The position numbers were made by a program, and so were the translations under genes. Positions 5,473 through 14,061 of a stretch of 30,185 nt of DNA are shown here, piece by piece (within the stretch, counting starts at the first letter, position 1; the number at the start of each line of letters is the position of its first letter). The stretch is from the IMG/VR virus record IMGVR_UViG_3300031963_000665, positions 1-30,185 of that record. One strand, written 5' to 3'. This DNA is from a virus. The notes under the pieces were generated by a model. It saw only the letters and a list, made by a program, of their open reading frames with translations. It was not told where the DNA came from and ran no database searches.

Positions 5473-7761
5473 ATGTCCAACACAGTCGTAACGCTCTCCG
5501 GCGACGATGCAAACCTATTTAAAGCCTACCAACGCATCATTGCGCAACAGGCCAAGATGGACGCAGGTTTGAAGGGGATCGGCGACCAAGCGAAAAAGAC
5601 GAAAACCGGACTCGATGCCCTCGCGTCGACTGATTTCGACGATCTCAACGACTCGATGGAGGACTTAGGCGACACGTCGGCAATCGCCGAGGGAATCACT
5701 ACTAGTACGTTTTTCAAGATGGCGTCGGCGGTCAACCTGTCACAGTTGGCAGTCGATGGACTGATTTCCAGCGTCCAGAGTTCTATCGATCACTTCAAAG
5801 AGTTGCAAAGGATCGGCGAGCAAAGCCTTGAACGAACCGAACGCACCGCAGCCGGACAGCAAGAGGCCGCGAAGAACCTAGTCAGCCTGACACCAGATGA
5901 GTTTCGCGACGTCCAAGAGCGAGTCGTACCACAAATCCAACGCGATACCGGTTTCACCGACCGCGGACTACTCAGCCGAGCATACGGGGAAGTTCGATCA
6001 ATCCTCCCGCAAAATCAAACCGAAGAACTGCTAGCAACGTCGGCACGTCTCAACCGATTGACACCCGACAACCTAGTAGAGACAGCTACATCTATCGCCG
6101 ACATCGTGCGAAATCTGAAGGTAACCATTCCGGAAGCGGTCGGCATGTTGGCCAGTGCTCAGACGGTATTCCGTGCACCGGAACAACGCATGGTCGCTCG
6201 CGGTATCGCTGACGTTTCGTCGATGGCGATCAACACCTCCACGGCAAAGGTTCCCATAACGGAGATTGCCGACCAAGCGACCGCACTTCTTAGCGTACTG
6301 GGTAAAGACGATGCGGAGGGACGTTCTAGCGTCACGGGTACGCTAAGTTTCATGGGTCAATTGCGTGATCCGTTCACTGAGAAAGCACGAACGGAGAGAG
6401 ATAAACGTTTTGAGCAGTTGACCCGCGACCGGGATCTCGAAATTGAGAACCAACGCAAATTGGAGTTGGACATCGCAAAAGCCGACGTAACAGCCAAACA
6501 GTTTTCACCGACCGACACGACACCACAGGCAGCGATCGCACGCAATGCCGCTGCCAAGGCGCGACGCGACCTAGAACGCAGTCGAGCCGATCTGAAGAAA
6601 AACGAGGATGAACTGGCTAGAATCTCGCGTCTGCAAGCGGTCCAAATGACCGACCCAGGAACGCCGTTAGGTCGGTTAGACGCGATTACAGCCAACCCAG
6701 ATTTGCGAAAAGAGGTAACAACGAATCTACAGGGTGAACTAGCGTATCGCGACGAGATGGAAGCGTTGCTGACACCGAATTCGGAGCTTCGGAAGATGCT
6801 CGAGTCGAATAGGGAAGCGATCAGCACCGACCCGAAGCAGGCAGAACGGTTGATGGGATTGCTCAGCGCGACACCGCAACAACAGCAAGCGAGTTTAGTG
6901 CAGACGGGCCAACTACAAACAGCCGCTTTCGACGATGCCAATCCTGGCCTCGCGGCATCGGCACGGATGCGACAGTTGCGGGATGAGGCTATCAGCCGAC
7001 GCAATGTCACGATGACACCCGATTACTATATCGAAAGCTTCTTCAACGGTTTGACGGGCGGTACTCTTGGATCGATGCTCGAAGCTAACGCAGTCGGAAC
7101 CGATCCGGTGGCAACAGCAGATTCAACGATAATGCAACTGAAAGACGTTCGAAATCGAATCGCATCGACAACTGACCCCAAGGCAATCGAGTATTCGAAA
7201 TTTCTAGATCAACAGATTGCAGCCATCAATCAGCAGTTAGATCTCTATCAGGAGACAATCAAAACTTCCGCGACGGTTCCGACAGCGAAACCGCTAGCAC
7301 CGGTTCCGCAGCCAGTGGCAGGTCAACCAGTCGACACCATGCCCACACCGCAACCGGCAACGACTGATCCGGTCCGACCGACGGAGATACAACAACCGGC
7401 AATCGATACCAACGTCGTCACCATGCCGCCACCCGTGCCGGTCAGTTCTCTGACTCAGCCGACGACGAGTTTGACTGAGACGCCGGTAATCGATACCAAT
7501 ATCGTGCCGACAATGCCACCGACGGCACCGGTGGTCAATGAACGCCCACAACTAAACCAATCCGAGGCATCATCTCAACAAACACAGGTGAGGGAAAACG
7601 CGGACAGCCAAACACAAATCGAACTTCTGCGGAAGCAGAACGAGTTGATGGAAGAGAACAACCGATTGTTGAAAGAGTCGGCAAAGCCTCAACAGCCGGC
7701 TCCAATTCCTCCACCGAATCCTGCGTCGATCAATTTACAGCAAACGCTTAGGAGTCAATAA
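5473..7761 (+). CDS. tail tape measure protein
   Basis: The 762-residue protein is the first gene of the rightward tail operon. It has a globular/helical N terminus (MSNTVVTLSGDDANLFKAYQ, then an AQQAKMD...GLKGIGDQAKK helix) and extended alpha-helical stretches (about 300-400, rich in ERDKRFEQLTRDRDLEIENQ-type repeats). These are followed by a proline/threonine/glutamine-rich low-complexity stretch (about 590-690) and a C-terminal coiled coil (IELLRKQNELMEENNRLLKE). This is the usual architecture of short tape measures, which set tail length during assembly and may be ejected with the DNA. The length predicts a tail of roughly 110 nm. No lysozyme or peptidase domain is visible, and no clear Shine-Dalgarno precedes the ATG. 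Confidence 0.75.
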   Translation: MSNTVVTLSGDDANLFKAYQRIIAQQAKMDAGLKGIGDQAKKTKTGLDALASTDFDDLNDSMEDLGDTSAIAEGITTSTFFKMASAVNLSQLAVDGLISSVQSSIDHFKELQRIGEQSLERTERTAAGQQEAAKNLVSLTPDEFRDVQERVVPQIQRDTGFTDRGLLSRAYGEVRSILPQNQTEELLATSARLNRLTPDNLVETATSIADIVRNLKVTIPEAVGMLASAQTVFRAPEQRMVARGIADVSSMAINTSTAKVPITEIADQATALLSVLGKDDAEGRSSVTGTLSFMGQLRDPFTEKARTERDKRFEQLTRDRDLEIENQRKLELDIAKADVTAKQFSPTDTTPQAAIARNAAAKARRDLERSRADLKKNEDELARISRLQAVQMTDPGTPLGRLDAITANPDLRKEVTTNLQGELAYRDEMEALLTPNSELRKMLESNREAISTDPKQAERLMGLLSATPQQQQASLVQTGQLQTAAFDDANPGLAASARMRQLRDEAISRRNVTMTPDYYIESFFNGLTGGTLGSMLEANAVGTDPVATADSTIMQLKDVRNRIASTTDPKAIEYSKFLDQQIAAINQQLDLYQETIKTSATVPTAKPLAPVPQPVAGQPVDTMPTPQPATTDPVRPTEIQQPAIDTNVVTMPPPVPVSSLTQPTTSLTETPVIDTNIVPTMPPTAPVVNERPQLNQSEASSQQTQVRENADSQTQIELLRKQNELMEENNRLLKESAKPQQPAPIPPPNPASINLQQTLRSQ

Positions 7762-7763
7762 CC

Positions 7764-8228
7764 GTGTCGATCTACTCCATCGGTGCACGAGCGTTTGACG
7801 ACCTACGCGGGGCGATCTGGCTACCGACACCGAACCACGAAACCGAACACCGACCAGGCCAGGATGGGCTTAGCGTTCATTCCACCGGTCGACGCGGCCG
7901 AGAGTTCGAACTGGTCAGTTCCGTCTACGCTTCGAGCTGGGCAGACGCGGCGGCATTGGGGATCGTCTACCATGCCGATCCGTCGTTAGCACCGCTGAAC
8001 ATCGTACGTGGGACAGAAACCTATGCCGCGACTTCGATCCGGTTTGTTTGCCTTGGGGTGACGTTGGAACCAGTTCGCGAGATAGTTTCATGGTCTGGTT
8101 TGCGAGTGATTTCCAGTGTGTTGACGAGGGTCACCGTGTCGCCTGCGTTTTTAGTGACCGCGCGTTGGCAACTGGTTGCGATCGATACATCGCTCGCGAT
8201 CGGTTACACGCCGGCACCGCCACCGTAG
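7764..8228 (+). CDS. small tail protein downstream of the tape measure (154 aa)
   Basis: The gene starts at GTG 7764, two bases after the tape-measure stop, with AGGAG about 8-10 bases upstream. The product begins MSIYSIGARAFDDLRGAIWL and contains GRRGREFELVSSVYASSWAD. It is compact and beta-rich, with a hydrophobic C-terminal half. Its place between tape measure and hub corresponds to small distal-tail proteins of siphoviruses. The stop codon TAG is supplied by the GTAGTGG head of a REP repeat, so the present C terminus (PAPPP) may have been set by repeat insertion. The specific role is not recognised. Confidence 0.6.
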   Translation: MSIYSIGARAFDDLRGAIWLPTPNHETEHRPGQDGLSVHSTGRRGREFELVSSVYASSWADAAALGIVYHADPSLAPLNIVRGTETYAATSIRFVCLGVTLEPVREIVSWSGLRVISSVLTRVTVSPAFLVTARWQLVAIDTSLAIGYTPAPPP

Positions 8229-8327
8229 TGGATCGCTCCGCGGTCCTCTTTGCAGGTTTAGAAAAAGGATTGCGGAGCAATCCACTACATTACCAACACG
8301 AAAAAGGATTGCGGAGCAATCCACTAC
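8225..8327. repeat. REP cluster: one forward and two inverted copies
   Basis: A forward GTAGTGGATCGCTCC copy lies at 8225-8246. Inverted copies with the GGATTGC-GGA-GCAATCC stem lie at 8267-8288 and 8306-8327, the last two being a 39-bp tandem duplication. They fill the gap between two tail genes, supply the stop of the first and end seven bases before the ATG of the second. Forward plus inverted pairs form a REPIN-like long hairpin. Confidence 0.92.
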
Positions 8328-8333
8328 TTTACC

Positions 8334-10661
8334 ATGCCAGTTCCAACACCTGTCGACAATATCGCTTCCTTTGGCTCGACGCTCGCATTCGATGCCAATG
8401 CGATCGTATCAATCAAGCAATCGTGGTGGGATAATTGGACGCTCCGCGAGGATCTGACCTGCACGGCGGTAGCCTGGCAAGTGGCTCCGAACGTCGGCTA
8501 TTGCCAAGTTCATCGACGCTACGGACCGACGACCGAGCGCGACGGGTCGTTTGTAAACAGAACCAGACTCAACCTGGATGGATGGTACGTGCGAATCGAA
8601 GTCTTCTGTCCCGACGGTTCACGATTGTGGCACGGATTTATTGACGACACCGGAGAGGATGAATCTGGATTCGTTGCCATGAATGAGTTGGACGTCGATC
8701 TAGAACCAATCGTTGTCCAACGACCGACAGGAAAGCAAACGTTTACCGGCGTCGGAATGCTTGCGGCGCTCGACAGATCGCCGATCCTCGCGACGATGTT
8801 CCGAACGACAGAAGCGAATCAAGGTGTCGTTTTTTTCGACGGTCCTGATCTCGAGGAAATGCGATGGGCCGAAAGTGCTCCGCATTTCAATCCAACCGTA
8901 CAAGCGGACGAAACGAAGCGGAACGTACGACAGATCGAGACGCGAACGAATGCAGAGTACGCTGTTCCCGATCAGACTTCACCGACTGCTGACGCCGCAT
9001 CGTATCGCGAAACAAACATCTTTGGTTGGGTCGGCCTCTATTCAATCACCGACGATTTAACCACGTTGAGCCTATGGAATCCGCGTCAGATCGTTCAATA
9101 CCTGCTCGCGTATGCATCGCCTCGCAATCGCGATTTCCAAGAGGTGATGCCGATTTTCCTCGACAGCGAAACGCAGATTCCTGACTTTGGCAATCCTGAA
9201 ATCGATTGCGACGGAATCACGTTGAAGCAAGCACTTGATCGGGTTTTGTCCGAGAATCAAGGTTTGGGGTATTCGTGTTACGTCGACGAGTCGACCAACC
9301 AATTGCGAATCGTACCGTACACGATTCTTCGCGAAGCTATCACGGTCGGTACCGATACGATCGCAGCCAACGCGGTTCAATTCGATCTCTATCTGGTTAC
9401 CGATCCGGTCACGCAATACACGCTTCAACGTTCGATCTCGTCACGGTTCAATCAGGTCGTGATTCGCGGAGCAAAGCGACGCAAGGTTTTTAGTTTTGGT
9501 TTTAATAGGTTCCTTTCTCAAGGCTGGACAGCGGCAGATTACACAGCTTTTGATACGGCTTTCCCAAATCCTCCGATGCCAGATCTGGCCAGTCAGAACG
9601 CACGCCGTGATGGACTCGAGCAAGCGGCCTATCGACACATCTTTCGCAACTTCGTTTTGCGATCAACGTGGGACTTTCGAGTTACCGCCGACAATGTGAA
9701 TTACACCCATATATTTGAGAATTCCAACGTATTCAACATAAACCCCGAAGACGGTCGATACTTTGCGTATCCTGGAAGACTAAAAATAATGGATCTATTA
9801 CCGTTGAAAGACGGTGTTCTTTACAATTCCGGTTCACTTCTGACACGTCACAAAAACGCACGGACACCGTTTCGAAAACTCAACTTGTACAGCCCAGCAC
9901 ACAGCGACACGTTCGGAGCGGGTGGCTTATCGGATGTCATGAACGGCGTCGCAAAATCGTGGGTCGATAGAGCTAAACGGCATACGCTTTACTCAATAAA
10001 CGATCCAGACTATTCAGTCGACGTGAAGCCCTTGAAATCAGAACACTCGATCGGAGTTTCAATCGATGTGATCGGTGGCCCTCAAACAATCATGAGTGGT
10101 ATCCTCGATGAGTTTTATATCCCGCATTTGCCGCCGTTGCTTCATGAATACTTGATTGTTTTGTTGGCAATAGAAGACGACCGCTACTTTGAACGGGTGT
10201 ATCCGGCATCGGACGACGTTGTAGAAGTTGACAACGTATTCCGAAAGGTTCTCGACTTCGGCGAACGATTCCAAGAAGTTGTTTTGATTGAAGATACATT
10301 CGTCGGCACAGAAAACGACATTTTTCAATTGCGAGATGGGACCGCATTTGTCCGAAACGACGCAGCGGAAATGGAGACGCTCGCGCGGCAAGTTTACGAA
10401 TTTTACAATCGCACGCGGCACATCTTGCGAGTCAACACGCGACGCACGACCGCATTGATTTGGCCGGGGCAGTTTATCAAGGACCTCAACCCGATCGAAG
10501 CTCCAAACAATCAGCACGCGGTTGAAGTGAATTGCATTGTTTCCGAGGTTGCGATTACGTTACCAGTCGGTACCGGCGGAGCGGAAACAAAACCGAGTTT
10601 CTCGATCGTCACGAATCGCGGCGACATCGATTTTCTCTACTACGCTCCGAGGACAGTCTAG
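8334..10661 (+). CDS. large distal tail / baseplate hub-like protein (775 aa)
   Basis: The 775-residue, beta-rich protein is in the position of the tail hub, after the tape measure. The N terminus (about 1-180) contains WYVRIEVFCPDGSRLWHGFI, a pattern like the first beta-barrel of gp27/hub-type proteins (geometry-field rewriting of a quantity then 'xxGFIDD'). Central residues 290-400 hold ITLKQALDRVLSENQGLGYS and RSISSRFNQVVIRGAKRRKV, which resemble hub or late-control D domains. No peptidoglycan hydrolase motif is seen. The ATG follows directly after a REP copy without a Shine-Dalgarno. Hub is inferred from order and fold pattern, not from a confirmed match. Confidence 0.55.
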   Translation: MPVPTPVDNIASFGSTLAFDANAIVSIKQSWWDNWTLREDLTCTAVAWQVAPNVGYCQVHRRYGPTTERDGSFVNRTRLNLDGWYVRIEVFCPDGSRLWHGFIDDTGEDESGFVAMNELDVDLEPIVVQRPTGKQTFTGVGMLAALDRSPILATMFRTTEANQGVVFFDGPDLEEMRWAESAPHFNPTVQADETKRNVRQIETRTNAEYAVPDQTSPTADAASYRETNIFGWVGLYSITDDLTTLSLWNPRQIVQYLLAYASPRNRDFQEVMPIFLDSETQIPDFGNPEIDCDGITLKQALDRVLSENQGLGYSCYVDESTNQLRIVPYTILREAITVGTDTIAANAVQFDLYLVTDPVTQYTLQRSISSRFNQVVIRGAKRRKVFSFGFNRFLSQGWTAADYTAFDTAFPNPPMPDLASQNARRDGLEQAAYRHIFRNFVLRSTWDFRVTADNVNYTHIFENSNVFNINPEDGRYFAYPGRLKIMDLLPLKDGVLYNSGSLLTRHKNARTPFRKLNLYSPAHSDTFGAGGLSDVMNGVAKSWVDRAKRHTLYSINDPDYSVDVKPLKSEHSIGVSIDVIGGPQTIMSGILDEFYIPHLPPLLHEYLIVLLAIEDDRYFERVYPASDDVVEVDNVFRKVLDFGERFQEVVLIEDTFVGTENDIFQLRDGTAFVRNDAAEMETLARQVYEFYNRTRHILRVNTRRTTALIWPGQFIKDLNPIEAPNNQHAVEVNCIVSEVAITLPVGTGGAETKPSFSIVTNRGDIDFLYYAPRTV

Positions 10662-10662
10662 C

Positions 10663-11634
10663 ATGACATTCGGGGCACCAATTGCGTTCAAGTCGAAACA
10701 GGTCAAATACGTTTGGAATCCAACGACGAGCGAGTTCGATAAGATCGTTACGACGCTCGGCGATCAGATGCTGGCCGGAATCCAATTCGAAGGGACCGAC
10801 GCAGCTCCGACGTTTCGGAATCTGACTCCACGCGTCGGCAAGTTTCTTGCAATCCTCCAAGTATCGACGCGGCACGAACACGTTATCAAAATCGAGTGCG
10901 ATGGCAAACAAGGGTACTGGCCTCGCGACACTTGGACGCAACCGACTGACATCACGTTCAACACCCCTGGGGGGGCATCTTCGCTGTCGATGCCGATCTC
11001 GATCGATATTGTCACGAGCGTCGACAGAGTTCACCAAGCACTCAGCCACGTTTCTTTCGTCGACGTGTGCGAGTTGGACGAAGACGAGGTTCGTGAGTTT
11101 GCAATAACAACCGACGATCTGGAATTTGACTATGAATTCATTGTCTTTCGGATGCTGCCAGACGGATTGAACGTCGATTCGAGAATAGCCAACCGGGTTG
11201 ATATTCCTTACGTCGGATCTGGATCTGGTTGGTCGATCGTGATCGTCGACGATCCGATAGAGTGGTTTAACTTTCGACAGCGTTGGAGGAGGTTTACTTC
11301 AACGAGTGGCTCTCCACTGGTCGCGACTGTTAATCCGACTTCGTGGAGTTCGTTGGTTCGAAGTCAGTTCAGTCACTCGATGACCTTGCGTTTTCGGCGA
11401 TCAGGTGCGATACCGTTGCCGACTTCATCGTACACTATCACCGTCGAGGTCCGATCCTCGAGCGGAGCGATAATCTACGAGACGTTTTCCGTCGACGTCC
11501 TATCGACGGGAGAGATCGAAACGCAAACAATAAATTTGCCGCTGAATCAAAGTGATTTGCAGATTCGATTCAGCGTTCCGGCGAATGCTCGATTCGAATA
11601 CCAGATCTATACGGAGCGAACCTATGCACCATAG
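10663..11634 (+). CDS. minor tail protein (323 aa)
   Basis: ATG 10663 follows the hub stop by one base, with GAGGAC upstream; an earlier in-frame ATG at 10537 lies inside the hub gene and is rejected. The product (MTFGAPIAFKSKQVKYVWNP...) is beta-rich and acidic in the middle. It ends with a domain of about residues 230-320 (LRFRRSGAIPLPTSSYTITV...ETFSVDV) resembling an Ig-like or receptor-binding beta sandwich. It is presumably part of the tail tip. No catalytic motif or known family is recognised. Confidence 0.55.
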   Translation: MTFGAPIAFKSKQVKYVWNPTTSEFDKIVTTLGDQMLAGIQFEGTDAAPTFRNLTPRVGKFLAILQVSTRHEHVIKIECDGKQGYWPRDTWTQPTDITFNTPGGASSLSMPISIDIVTSVDRVHQALSHVSFVDVCELDEDEVREFAITTDDLEFDYEFIVFRMLPDGLNVDSRIANRVDIPYVGSGSGWSIVIVDDPIEWFNFRQRWRRFTSTSGSPLVATVNPTSWSSLVRSQFSHSMTLRFRRSGAIPLPTSSYTITVEVRSSSGAIIYETFSVDVLSTGEIETQTINLPLNQSDLQIRFSVPANARFEYQIYTERTYAP

Positions 11635-12112
11635 AAAAGGACGCGATTACCAAGCGGCAAACGTCGGCTGGCTATGGAAACAGCAACACGTTTACACTGG
11701 CGGCGAGAACGATTCGAACTTCACCGGCACGCGACAGATAAACAAATACGGTGATTCGCAAGCGGTCGGATTGGTGACAGATCGCTACCGATTCGCTTGG
11801 GTTTCAATGCCGCGATTTAGGTTGCCCGCGGCTCGATGGGTGCTGTGGAGACGACGAGCGACAGCAAACCGACTTGGGACTAACACAGCTTTAGCAACGC
11901 CAGCAATTACTTTTACTGCACATACTTCGTTGTTGTTGACGACGAGCGTTAGAAACGGTGGTTTTGGTTGGGGATCGACAGTAACCAACCAAACTAGCCA
12001 AGTGAGTGACACGTTTACTGTCGATTTTCCGACAGCTCAAACAGTTGCCCTTGGTTCAACGGTTCTGACACTTACAAACCTTGGGACTGAAGTCGCAATG
12101 GTGAAATTGTGA
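11624..12112 (+). CDS. small tail-tip protein (162 aa)
   Basis: ATG 11624 overlaps the end of the previous gene and is preceded by CGGAG. The start at 11552 would lie deep inside that gene and is not supported. The N terminus is basic (MHHRKGRDYQAANVGWLWKQ); the C-terminal half is Thr/Val-rich (TVDFPTAQTVALGSTVLTLT), typical of exposed virion beta structure. The stop overlaps the GTG of the next gene. It is likely a tail-tip or adsorption component; no family is recognised. Confidence 0.5.
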   Translation: MHHRKGRDYQAANVGWLWKQQHVYTGGENDSNFTGTRQINKYGDSQAVGLVTDRYRFAWVSMPRFRLPAARWVLWRRRATANRLGTNTALATPAITFTAHTSLLLTTSVRNGGFGWGSTVTNQTSQVSDTFTVDFPTAQTVALGSTVLTLTNLGTEVAMVKL

Positions 12113-13062
12113 TTGGTGAACTTTCTCGCACTGTCGCGAGCCAAATTATCGCATTCACGGCATCGCCTTCGATAGTTGAATATCGAGACGAATCGATAGT
12201 GATGGCAGTCGCTCGATTGGTTCGATCTGTCGGCAATAGATCAGCGACGTTGTTTTTCGAAACGATCAACACAGACGATGAGGTCGTCGATCAAAAGCTG
12301 TTCGCCGTTCGCGTGGCTCATGAGTGGAACGGCGAATTTATCTACCTCGCCGATCGATACACGCAGTCAAGCATGAGCGGTGCATCCGTGTTCTCAAACG
12401 TTTGCGAAACAGTGCAGTTGTCTGCCGGCTTCATGGATGGATTCAACTCGATAAGCGATTCCTACCCAATCCATTTCTTTGAGAGGACTGGGTTCTATCA
12501 CTACAGAGGAATAGAAGCCAAGTGCCGAATATCACCTTGGCCAACGAGTTTCGTGAATGGAGTTCATACGATTCGATCTCCAAAAGTATCGATCTTTCGA
12601 CTCGTTGCAACGCACACGAAAAGATACTTCGTTCGAAGACGCGCGAACTACGTTCCGAACGATGCAGCCAACCCGTTTCTTTTGGCTCCGAGTGGTGACA
12701 ACACCGTCACGGCCGGCGAGGCCACAGGTGAATTTACCGAGGGAATGGTCTACACTGGTGACGAACACCCAGAAATATCGCTTACCGGCGCACGTCGGCC
12801 ATCGATCAGAACGCACGCAGAACGAACGGACATCGAACCGTTTTACTATCTGGCCGACTTGCGAGGTGGTAAAAGGATGCGAGTCACGTATCGCGAATTA
12901 GACGAAGGAACTGGCGATCCTGTCATGTCCAACGAATACCCTGAAGACGGTACAGCCAGGTCGGATCAAACGATTATCAACAGCGGAGCAATTGGGCCTG
13001 GCGGCAGCCTGAACGGTGCAACGTTCGGCGGCTCGCAATGCACGTTCATTCCGCTAATGTAG
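12109..13062 (+). CDS. tail-tip/structural protein (317 aa)
   Basis: The GTG start at 12109 overlaps the preceding stop (GTGA). The product is a beta-rich 317-residue protein ending in a glycine-rich GAIGPGGSLNGATFGGSQCT stretch followed by FIPLM. The TAG stop is provided by a REP repeat head (GTAGTGG at 13059), suggesting that the reading frame once extended further or that the repeat landed at the gene end. It is the last gene of the 5473-13062 tail block. Role inferred from position only. Confidence 0.5.
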   Translation: MIGELSRTVASQIIAFTASPSIVEYRDESIVMAVARLVRSVGNRSATLFFETINTDDEVVDQKLFAVRVAHEWNGEFIYLADRYTQSSMSGASVFSNVCETVQLSAGFMDGFNSISDSYPIHFFERTGFYHYRGIEAKCRISPWPTSFVNGVHTIRSPKVSIFRLVATHTKRYFVRRRANYVPNDAANPFLLAPSGDNTVTAGEATGEFTEGMVYTGDEHPEISLTGARRPSIRTHAERTDIEPFYYLADLRGGKRMRVTYRELDEGTGDPVMSNEYPEDGTARSDQTIINSGAIGPGGSLNGATFGGSQCTFIPLM

Positions 13063-13115
13063 TGGATCGCTCCGCGGGCCAAACACTAAGAAAGGATTGC
13101 CGAGCAATCCACTAC
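13059..13115. repeat. REPIN-like pair after the tail block
   Basis: A forward copy (13059-13080, GTAGTGGATCGCTCC head) and an inverted copy (13094-13115, GGATTGC-CGA-GCAATCC then ACTAC) are separated by 13 bases and can fold into one long hairpin. The pair supplies the upstream stop codon and ends two bases before the ATG of a 39-residue membrane peptide. It may act as a transcription or RNA-stability boundary. Confidence 0.9.
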
Positions 13116-13116
13116 G

Positions 13117-13236
13117 ATGCCACCAGAAACTTTTTGGAAAATCACCTTCGTCTCGCTACTCCTCAACCTCGTCGCATTGGTCGTCGTCGGCGTCGGCTGG
13201 GCTGTCTCTTCACTATGGCAGTGGTTGTTCCTATAA
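13117..13236 (+). CDS. 39-aa single-span membrane peptide
   Basis: A short open frame from ATG 13117 to TAA 13236 encodes 39 residues: MPPETFWKIT, then a strongly hydrophobic segment (FVSLLLNLVALVVVGVGWAV, residues 11-30), then a Trp-rich end (WQWLF). This is one clean transmembrane helix with no stop or charge interruption, in an otherwise unexplained gap between tail genes and the HTH gene. It could be a tiny holin, pinholin-like or host-interaction peptide. Its length gives limited statistical support, but the membrane composition is unlikely by chance. Confidence 0.5.
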   Translation: MPPETFWKITFVSLLLNLVALVVVGVGWAVSSLWQWLFL

Positions 13237-13277
13237 TCCGAAGGTATCCATAGAAAAGGCCCATACTCAGCGATGCA

Positions 13278-13673
13278 ATGGACCCAACTACAACAACCGA
13301 CGGACTGGTGGAACAGATTCGACACAGATACCAATCTGGGGAATCGATAAAACGGATTCAACGGGAGACCGGCGTCGACCCGTCTAGAATCTATCGCTCT
13401 ATCCTGACCGAACACGACCGTCGGCGATACGGTCGGCTAACCGAGTCGGCGAAACAGTACATCGACAATCACCCGATGGAACCTATCCGCGCCGTGGCTC
13501 GCGTCGTAGGCATCTCGAAAACATCGGTTCAGCGATACCGCAACCAATCGGAAGCGATCTACGACGAGCCGATCGAAGTACATTTCGCAAACGTATCGCA
13601 TCGCTGCCCCGTTCACGGCCGCGTCGACGTAATGCCATGCGTTGCGTGCGCAGCGATGAAAAACCGTTCTTAG
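13278..13673 (+). CDS. DNA-binding protein with two helix-turn-helix segments and a zinc motif
   Basis: The 131-residue product has a first HTH-like segment at 23-42 (SIKRIQRETGVDPSRIYRSI) and a second at 69-89 (PIRAVARVVGISKTSVQRYR). These are followed by CPVHG (110-114) and CVAC (121-124), a CxxH/CxxC zinc-binding arrangement. It sits between the tail block and the gpW/portal operon, immediately before a GGGACAC promoter, so a transcription regulator of late genes is plausible. A small-terminase-like DNA-recognition role is the alternative. The terminal NRS and the stop come from the left arm of a heptamer-hairpin repeat. Confidence 0.65.
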   Translation: MDPTTTTDGLVEQIRHRYQSGESIKRIQRETGVDPSRIYRSILTEHDRRRYGRLTESAKQYIDNHPMEPIRAVARVVGISKTSVQRYRNQSEAIYDEPIEVHFANVSHRCPVHGRVDVMPCVACAAMKNRS

Positions 13674-13741
13674 TGCTTGGTTCTTAGTTCTTCGTTCGTG
13701 GTTCTTGGTTCAACGAAGCACCAAGAACCAAGAACGGTTTT
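13659..13741. repeat. GTTCTTN heptamer hairpin, likely terminator, after the HTH gene
   Basis: AAACCGTTCTT at the left and AAGAACGGTTT at the right enclose tandem heptamers GTTCTTA, GTTCTTC, GTTCGTG, GTTCTTG and their complements, forming one long imperfect stem. The left arm overlaps the last codons and stop of the HTH gene. A GGGACAC promoter starts 3 bp after the right arm, so terminator and promoter form a unit like that at 22964-23080. Confidence 0.85.
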
Positions 13742-13743
13742 AC

Positions 13744-13781
13744 TTGCAAATTCGGGACACTCCGACCGCGTGCGGTATCTT
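13744..13781 (+). promoter_or_regulatory. GGGACAC-type promoter for the gpW/portal/capsid operon
   Basis: TTGCAAATTC (13744-13753), GGGACAC (13754-13760), 15 bases, TATCTT (13776-13781). The predicted start about seven bases downstream falls on the ATG at 13789, implying a leaderless or near-leaderless message. It lies directly after the heptamer hairpin. Confidence 0.72.
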
Positions 13782-13788
13782 CTCAAGA

Positions 13789-14061
13789 ATGGCCACAATC
13801 GCAGACTTACAATCACGAATCAGCTCCGCAATCGCTGCGTTAGACAGTGGAAACTACGCTTCCGCCGTGTCTCTCTGCGAGGGAGCTCTACTCCTGCTCG
13901 CGGTGATTCCCGATACCCAGTTCGATATGAACGACCGTATCGAATTCGACCGAGCCGGGGCGACCGCCGCTATCAACTCCGTCATTCGTCGAGCGAAATC
14001 AGCCGCCGCCGCGCAAGTGTCCGGCGGACGTGATCAACTCGTGAGGTACACCCGTGGATAA
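13789..14061 (+). CDS. gpW-like head-tail joining protein (90 aa)
   Basis: The 90-residue protein lies directly upstream of, and overlaps, a lambda-B-type portal gene, where lambda places gpW. The sequence has an alanine-rich helical N terminus, a central MNDRIEFDRAGATAAINSVI (67 aa downstream of ATG 13789 the helix RRAKSAAAAQ begins) and a short basic end (VRYTRG). The helix-hairpin-helix layout with 'xRIEFDxA' resembles gpW's 'GRRVEFTATS', but identity is low. gpW closes the portal and creates the tail-binding site. Start 13789 fits the promoter; the longer in-frame start at 13705 lies in the repeat hairpin. Confidence 0.5.
   Translation: MATIADLQSRISSAIAALDSGNYASAVSLCEGALLLLAVIPDTQFDMNDRIEFDRAGATAAINSVIRRAKSAAAAQVSGGRDQLVRYTRG

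Noticed and set aside
6357-7010. 217-codon minus-strand frame within the tape-measure gene
   Set aside because: Composition is Ser/Arg-rich, typical of an antisense shadow, and it has no promoter or ribosome-binding site.
8267-8327. Two near-identical 22-bp units 39 bp apart, resembling a short CRISPR array
   Set aside because: They are REP hairpins of a family found elsewhere in the window, with tandem duplication of the flank; there is no further repeat and no cas gene.
8334-10661. Cell-wall hydrolase domain in the large tail protein
   Set aside because: No catalytic motif (lysozyme, NlpC/P60, M23) was found; only beta-rich hub-like sequence.
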